Source of the DNA: Angiostrongylus vasorum
Taxonomy: Eukaryota; Nematoda; Chromadorea; Rhabditida; Metastrongylidae
Length of the DNA: 64,000 bases
Reading direction: 5' to 3'
NCBI GenBank assembly: GCA_018806985.1
Contig: JADANN010000434.1
Location: forward strand, 1,302,001 to 1,366,000
Positions 59,997 to 64,000 of this stretch are shown in pieces. Every line of letters begins with the position of its first letter. Position 1 is the stretch's first letter. The notes under the pieces were generated by a model that was not told the origin of the DNA, ran no database searches, and saw only the letters and a program-made list of their open reading frames with translations. The position numbers and the translations under genes were made by a program.

Positions 59997-60615
59997 CTAA
60001 GTTTCTAGTGGCGATGGACTTTCTGAACGACTATTTTGAAGTTGTTCGAGTTTACAACTATGAAGGAAACGATAAATTGCACTCATCAAGAGAACTGTCT
60101 CAGTAAACCTAAATACAACAAGAAATATGAACTCTACTACACCGCTGGGTGAACTGGTGCACACGGCGACCACTGTTAGGGCATACGGACATCCTATCGA
60201 GAATTGTGGACTAAATTTCTGCTTACGCGACGCTGCGAAGTGCACCCAGAGCTGAGTACTTGAGGGAGAGTGCGCACCACTTCCATGTCTTCTCCATGAA
60301 GCCATAACACCTCCGAACATTGAATGGCCAGTAAAAAGGGATTCTGAAGCCTCGAAGTCGACCCCTCAACTCCTAGCGTAGTTGTGGCCGTGACGAGAAT
60401 AGCATAGCGCCAAGCGTCATGTGTGGACTCTGAACAAGTGCACGGATGAGAGACGCGGCGGAATCCGGACGAGCGGACGACGCAGTTGCCAGAGACGCAG
60501 CGTTGTTTTTTGTGCCCGAGGCTGACCACGGTAGCGCTCCGGCAAAAACAACCCGTGTACTCCGTCCGCCTCGAACTCCGTAGCCAGACTCTTGCAGTTC
60601 GTACTAGTACTTACT
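59997..60615 (-). CDS. Possible 3' exons of an unidentified gene
   Basis: Three phase-compatible exons on -: 60615-60527, 60350-60227 and 60108-59997. The middle one ends at a good donor (GC|GTAAGC) and the last follows TATTTAG and ends in TAG. The joined peptide includes FRIPFYWPFNVRRCYGFMEK, KWCALSLKYSALGALRS, TETVLLMSAIYRFLHSC and a serine-rich tail SRSESPSPLET. The hydrophobic piece could be a membrane segment. I do not recognise it. The acceptor of the middle exon (TTCGAG) is weak. Upstream on -, 61045-60930 is also open after CATCTTCAG (VVYEIFYWPQGHEGHHDEAV), but I could not join it. The locally higher GC content may favour chance open frames. Confidence 0.3.
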
Positions 60616-60756
60616 CTAAAGTGCTATCGATTGTGCGAATGCGGCAAATGAATGTTAAAAGCGCTCCCTTGGGGTAATATTAAACACCCCACATAGCTCT
60701 CAGATTAGAAATATCGAAAAAAACAGAGACCAGCTACATGCAACATGTCGCCAGTG

Positions 60757-60910
60757 GTTTGCAACATCACCGTGTCTATGATATGTCTGTCCGAGGGGTG
60801 TCGATGTGTAATGTGCAATTTGGTGTTACCACTAACATGGTCACCTAAAATGGAGAGTTTCCTGTTCTCATCTAGAACTCTAACTAAGAGTAAATCCCCG
60901 TATCACGAGT
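60757..60910 (+). mobile_element. Very diverged SINE-B fragment
   Basis: CATCACCGTGTCTATG, GGGGTGTCGATGTGTAATG and CTAACTAAGAGTAAATCC keep SINE-B order. The tail is missing. Confidence 0.4.
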
Positions 60911-61299
60911 GACTGGTGGATGCTTTCTCGCCTAAAACAAAGAGCAATCACAGCTTCGTCGTGATGCCCTTCGTGTCCTTGGGGCCAGTAGAATATCTCG
61001 TAGACGACAGTACTCGTACCACTCGGTGGTGAACAGTGCTGAAGATGATGATGCAGCATACAGTGTAGTTCATACCTCACTAATTTTATACTTGACTATA
61101 AGAAAACCATATTAAAGCCGGTGATTCATGAGGTAGACACATTTTTGGTATGCACAGACGAAAGATGCAAAAAACTGTTCGGACGAAAGTGAGTACTCAA
61201 AAGACCGACTTTCTATAAACCTCGGCATAGATAGTTGATATATTTATTTATATGATCTTATAAACTGATCTTCTTAAGCTGATGCGAGGTTGATATAGG

Positions 61300-61348
61300 T
61301 CTTCGTTGTCGTCGTCGTTGTCGTTGTTGTTGTTGTTGCTGTTGGTCG
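61300..61348. repeat. Trinucleotide microsatellite
   Basis: GTC units pass into GTT units (GTCGTCGTCGTTGTCGTTGT...), just outside the adjoining MITE-E arm. Confidence 0.8.
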
Positions 61349-61400
61349 ATGGCTGACGTTTCGGCCATTTCGCTTTCCTCAGAGCCGTGATGTCACGAGT
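61349..61400. mobile_element. MITE-E arm
   Basis: GGCTGACGTTTCGGCC and TTCGCTTTCCTCAGAGCCG match the family's inner arm. No partner arm was seen. Between 61401 and 61870 nothing is recognised. Confidence 0.45.
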
Positions 61401-61869
61401 ACGAGGAAATGATTACTATGTAGAAATGAAGCGATCGGAAGAAAAGTAAAATGAAGTGCCCTGCGTAGTTAGCAAATGACTCTACAGGACTTCTTTTAGC
61501 ATGGGTAATATCACTAATTGGATTTCTGGAATGTTCGATGGCTTGGATATATTGATTTGTCGTCAAGTACATTCTCTATCACATTAGTATTTTCAGTACA
61601 GCAACGAGACAAAAATTTCTTGTTCTGTCTTTGACAGCCCTTTTATCAAAACGGATGGTGCCCAAACAAGTAACAATTGGGTAGGATTTGTTGTTTACTA
61701 TTTGGAAAACTTATACGGCTTCAGCAACTACGACTCATTCTTCCTACTTCATGTCATTTTAAAAGCTCTTTATTCAAGTTATCCTTATCAATATTGGCAG
61801 AACACTAGATGAAGGTCAACTTTGGTAGCAGGGTATATATAAAAGAGGTTAATTATCATGGATCATATT

Positions 61870-62010
61870 CGCCATAGGTACCGATCCGTATGTTAGGATA
61901 GCAGCACTGACTTGATACATCGCTAAGCCAACGTAAGTCATTGTACAGGGCAGATGCCCATGCTTCAAAAGATCGATCAATGCCGAGACCTTAACCCTTT
62001 ATCCCTTATT
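61870..62010 (+). mobile_element. SINE-A 3' part
   Basis: GGATAGCAGCACTGACTTG to TCGATCAATGCCGAGACC; the head is lost and the body has an internal deletion. Confidence 0.65.
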
Positions 62011-63130
62011 CGACATGGCTAGAAACCTGCTGAGCTATCATGTGGATCCAAAATGGGTCTGCCTCACTTCCAATAATTTCTGTTACCATAGAACTGGTTA
62101 CAGAGGCCTCAGGTAAACGAGAGGTCCATACTCGGTACACAAAAATCCTTCATTAGTTGTAAAATAGCAACTTCGTAATCAGAATTTCACCGTTTCCCAA
62201 CGACATTATTGTCGACGTGAAGAGTGTGGTTCAAAAGGGGTTATGCCACAAAATCAAAACTATTCAACTCCATTTTCAAGAATGTCATTCCGAAACTGTT
62301 ATGGCACAAGATTAGGTGAAAGTCGACGAGAGACGGACACTTCATCAAGTTATTTTCATGACACCGCGCCCTAAGCTTAGCTAAATGGAATTTACGATAG
62401 TCGATCCCAACGTCACATGTGTGGTTTTTCTTCGGCTCGAGCTAAGCAGCATAATGTTGACATCCCACGCTCCTTACGTACGCCTAGGAACGAAACTTAT
62501 GGGGACATTTCTTATTCATGCGGTATTCCACTCCACTTGACTAGGCTCGATGCGGTTACGGAAACCCATTTCGCGAGTAAATAAGTGCTGTGGAGATTCG
62601 ACTCGAATTATTGTGATTCTAAAGAAGGTGGAGGCGCTGGAACGTTAACCATAATACGGTTTCTTAAATAAGAATCTCGTTTAATTTTATGCATACAACA
62701 AAAAATATTTCAGAGTTGATGAAGAATGGATTTAGAGGTAAATCTTACGAATTCCCCTTGTTGAGCTGACGTGTGGTTGTTATCAGTTTATCAGTCTTGT
62801 GCTGTAATTGCTTACGTTTCGGCGGCTTCACCTTCTTCACAGCTTGGACGTATTTTACGTAAATCGACCCAAATAATTCGGTGAATTACCAGGGTATTAA
62901 TGCAGATCTATTGTACAAATGAACGCCACTTTGCTGAAAACTATCACAGGTGACACGGTGCCTTCCCGTACCTTTATTCTTTGATCACGTTGGATTTCAC
63001 AGTTCATCTCATCTGAACAGCACATGGTTAACACCTCACATAACGCTGAGTAGTTTTCTTCACGAAGAAAGTACTATTCATTTGTACAAAAGGCCTTCAT
63101 CAATACCACAGATAATTCACTGAACCCTTC
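62011..63130. other. Intergenic with two MITE-E arms
   Basis: GGTGGAGGCGCTGGAACG (62620-62645) and TTACGTTTCGGCGGCTTC (62810-62830) are opposite arms of one old MITE-E copy (about 62600-62850). The remainder holds no supported gene. Confidence 0.4.
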
Positions 63131-63134
63131 CCAC

Positions 63135-63535
63135 GGTTCACTGCCTCACCGTGGCTGCGAGGTGTTTCTGAGTGTCGAGCTGCGATGATGTGGGATTCAT
63201 CACGCAGGCAGGGTCTCCCATGCTGAGACGAGTACGGCGTTTCAATCAGGAAACCTAGCAAAGAGTAAACCATTACCAGGATCCACCACCGTCCTGGTAT
63301 CAAACTGGCATGGTGGCAAATCTCCCTGTCATCCACAAGGGCGACGACTACCTTGTGATGGCCTCCTGTACAAATGAATAGTACTTTCTTTGCAAAAAAC
63401 CTGGGGCAAACTTTGGCCAAGCTCACCTCGGCACTCCACGGAAACACAACGGCTAAACCAGCAAAACTCCGGAAAATGGAGAATATGCGGGGCCCGCACA
63501 ACCAGTGAGGACGATTCTTCGAAGTATCCAAGTAA
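63135..63535 (+). mobile_element. SINE-B copy interrupted by a short inverted duplication
   Basis: CTCACCGTGGCTGCGAGG to GAAGTATCCAAGTAA. At 63367-63393 the body is broken by a segment that is the reverse complement of 63064-63090, just outside the element. Confidence 0.75.
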
Positions 63536-63554
63536 TTCACCGAATTATACTGAT

Positions 63555-63690
63555 AGAAAAAACGAAGAACCCGCATGGTGTGTTAGTGGACGCGTTACTC
63601 CCGGGAAGGACAATAGCGCTTTCGTTCCCCACCGCAAACACCTGCGGTCCGGAGTTTTGCAAATATCTCAGCATCATTGAAGTTATATTG
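63555..63690. mobile_element. MITE-C half
   Basis: GAACCCGCATGGTGTGTTAG through CACCTGCGGTCCGGAG to ATCTCAGCATCATTGAAG. The last 310 bases of the window carry nothing recognisable. Confidence 0.65.
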
Positions 63691-64000
63691 ATACAGTTAC
63701 ATAAAACCCATTATTCAGGCTCTGAAGTAGGCAAACTAGTTACCATGAAAAGAAAAAAGCGACGTCCCAAGACTGTTAGAAAAAAGTAGGAAAATGGTTC
63801 CTGGCACAGAATTCTTCACTTGCACAAAGTAGAGTCAATCATCCTACTGCATTACTCATACTGGAAATTAAATTTGTTCGAAGTTGGACTGGCGCAAAAG
63901 ATTAACACGGATACGGAGCAAAGGTACAAATTGCTACCGACGTGATATAGACCCAATTTCCTTATATCCTCCTTACTAAAAGTTGTCTCGAATAACAATG

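Overview
The window looks like nuclear DNA of a strongylid (hookworm-like) nematode. The evidence is small exons separated by repeat-filled introns, AG acceptors 0-6 bases upstream of predicted start codons as expected for spliced-leader trans-splicing, nematode gene content, and decayed RTE-type retrotransposons of the kind common in hookworm genomes. No bacterial-type operon, CRISPR array, rRNA or functional tRNA gene was seen.

Host genes. Three multi-exon genes are well supported as genes. (1) A FAX/CDR-type glutathione-S-transferase-fold gene lies on + at 5847-7811 in four exons. (2) The cleavage and polyadenylation factor subunit cpsf-2 (CPSF100) lies on - at 18328-8450 in 16 exons, giving about 851 residues, tail to tail with the first gene. 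(3) A gene of at least 17 exons lies on + at 39957-51328, about 719 residues. It starts with a PIP-box-like motif and carries a degenerate AAA+ core, and I compare it tentatively with ATAD5/ELG1. Two smaller genes are probable or possible: a secreted helical protein on - (33580 down to about 31736) and a secreted cysteine-rich protein on + (1917-2411). A set of phase-compatible exons on - (60615-59997) may be the 3' end of one more gene.

Repeats fill most of the rest. There are about 20 copies of a tRNA-headed SINE (SINE-A), four copies of a second tRNA-headed SINE (SINE-F), and about 12 copies of a roughly 380-base element (SINE-B) whose 3' tail matches the 3' end of the RTE elements in the same window. 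There are two foldback MITE families (MITE-C and MITE-E) and RTE remnants on both strands (21.1-23.6 kb, 53.9-55.1 kb, 56.8-58.25 kb). Many copies sit in introns of the host genes, whose exons stay open.

The regions 0-1.9, 3.3-5.8, 24.8-25.7, 26.5-27.7, 33.6-34.3, 37.1-37.6, 39.0-39.9, 52.0-53.3, 55.1-56.8, 58.6-59.5 and 61-63 kb contain no gene I can support.
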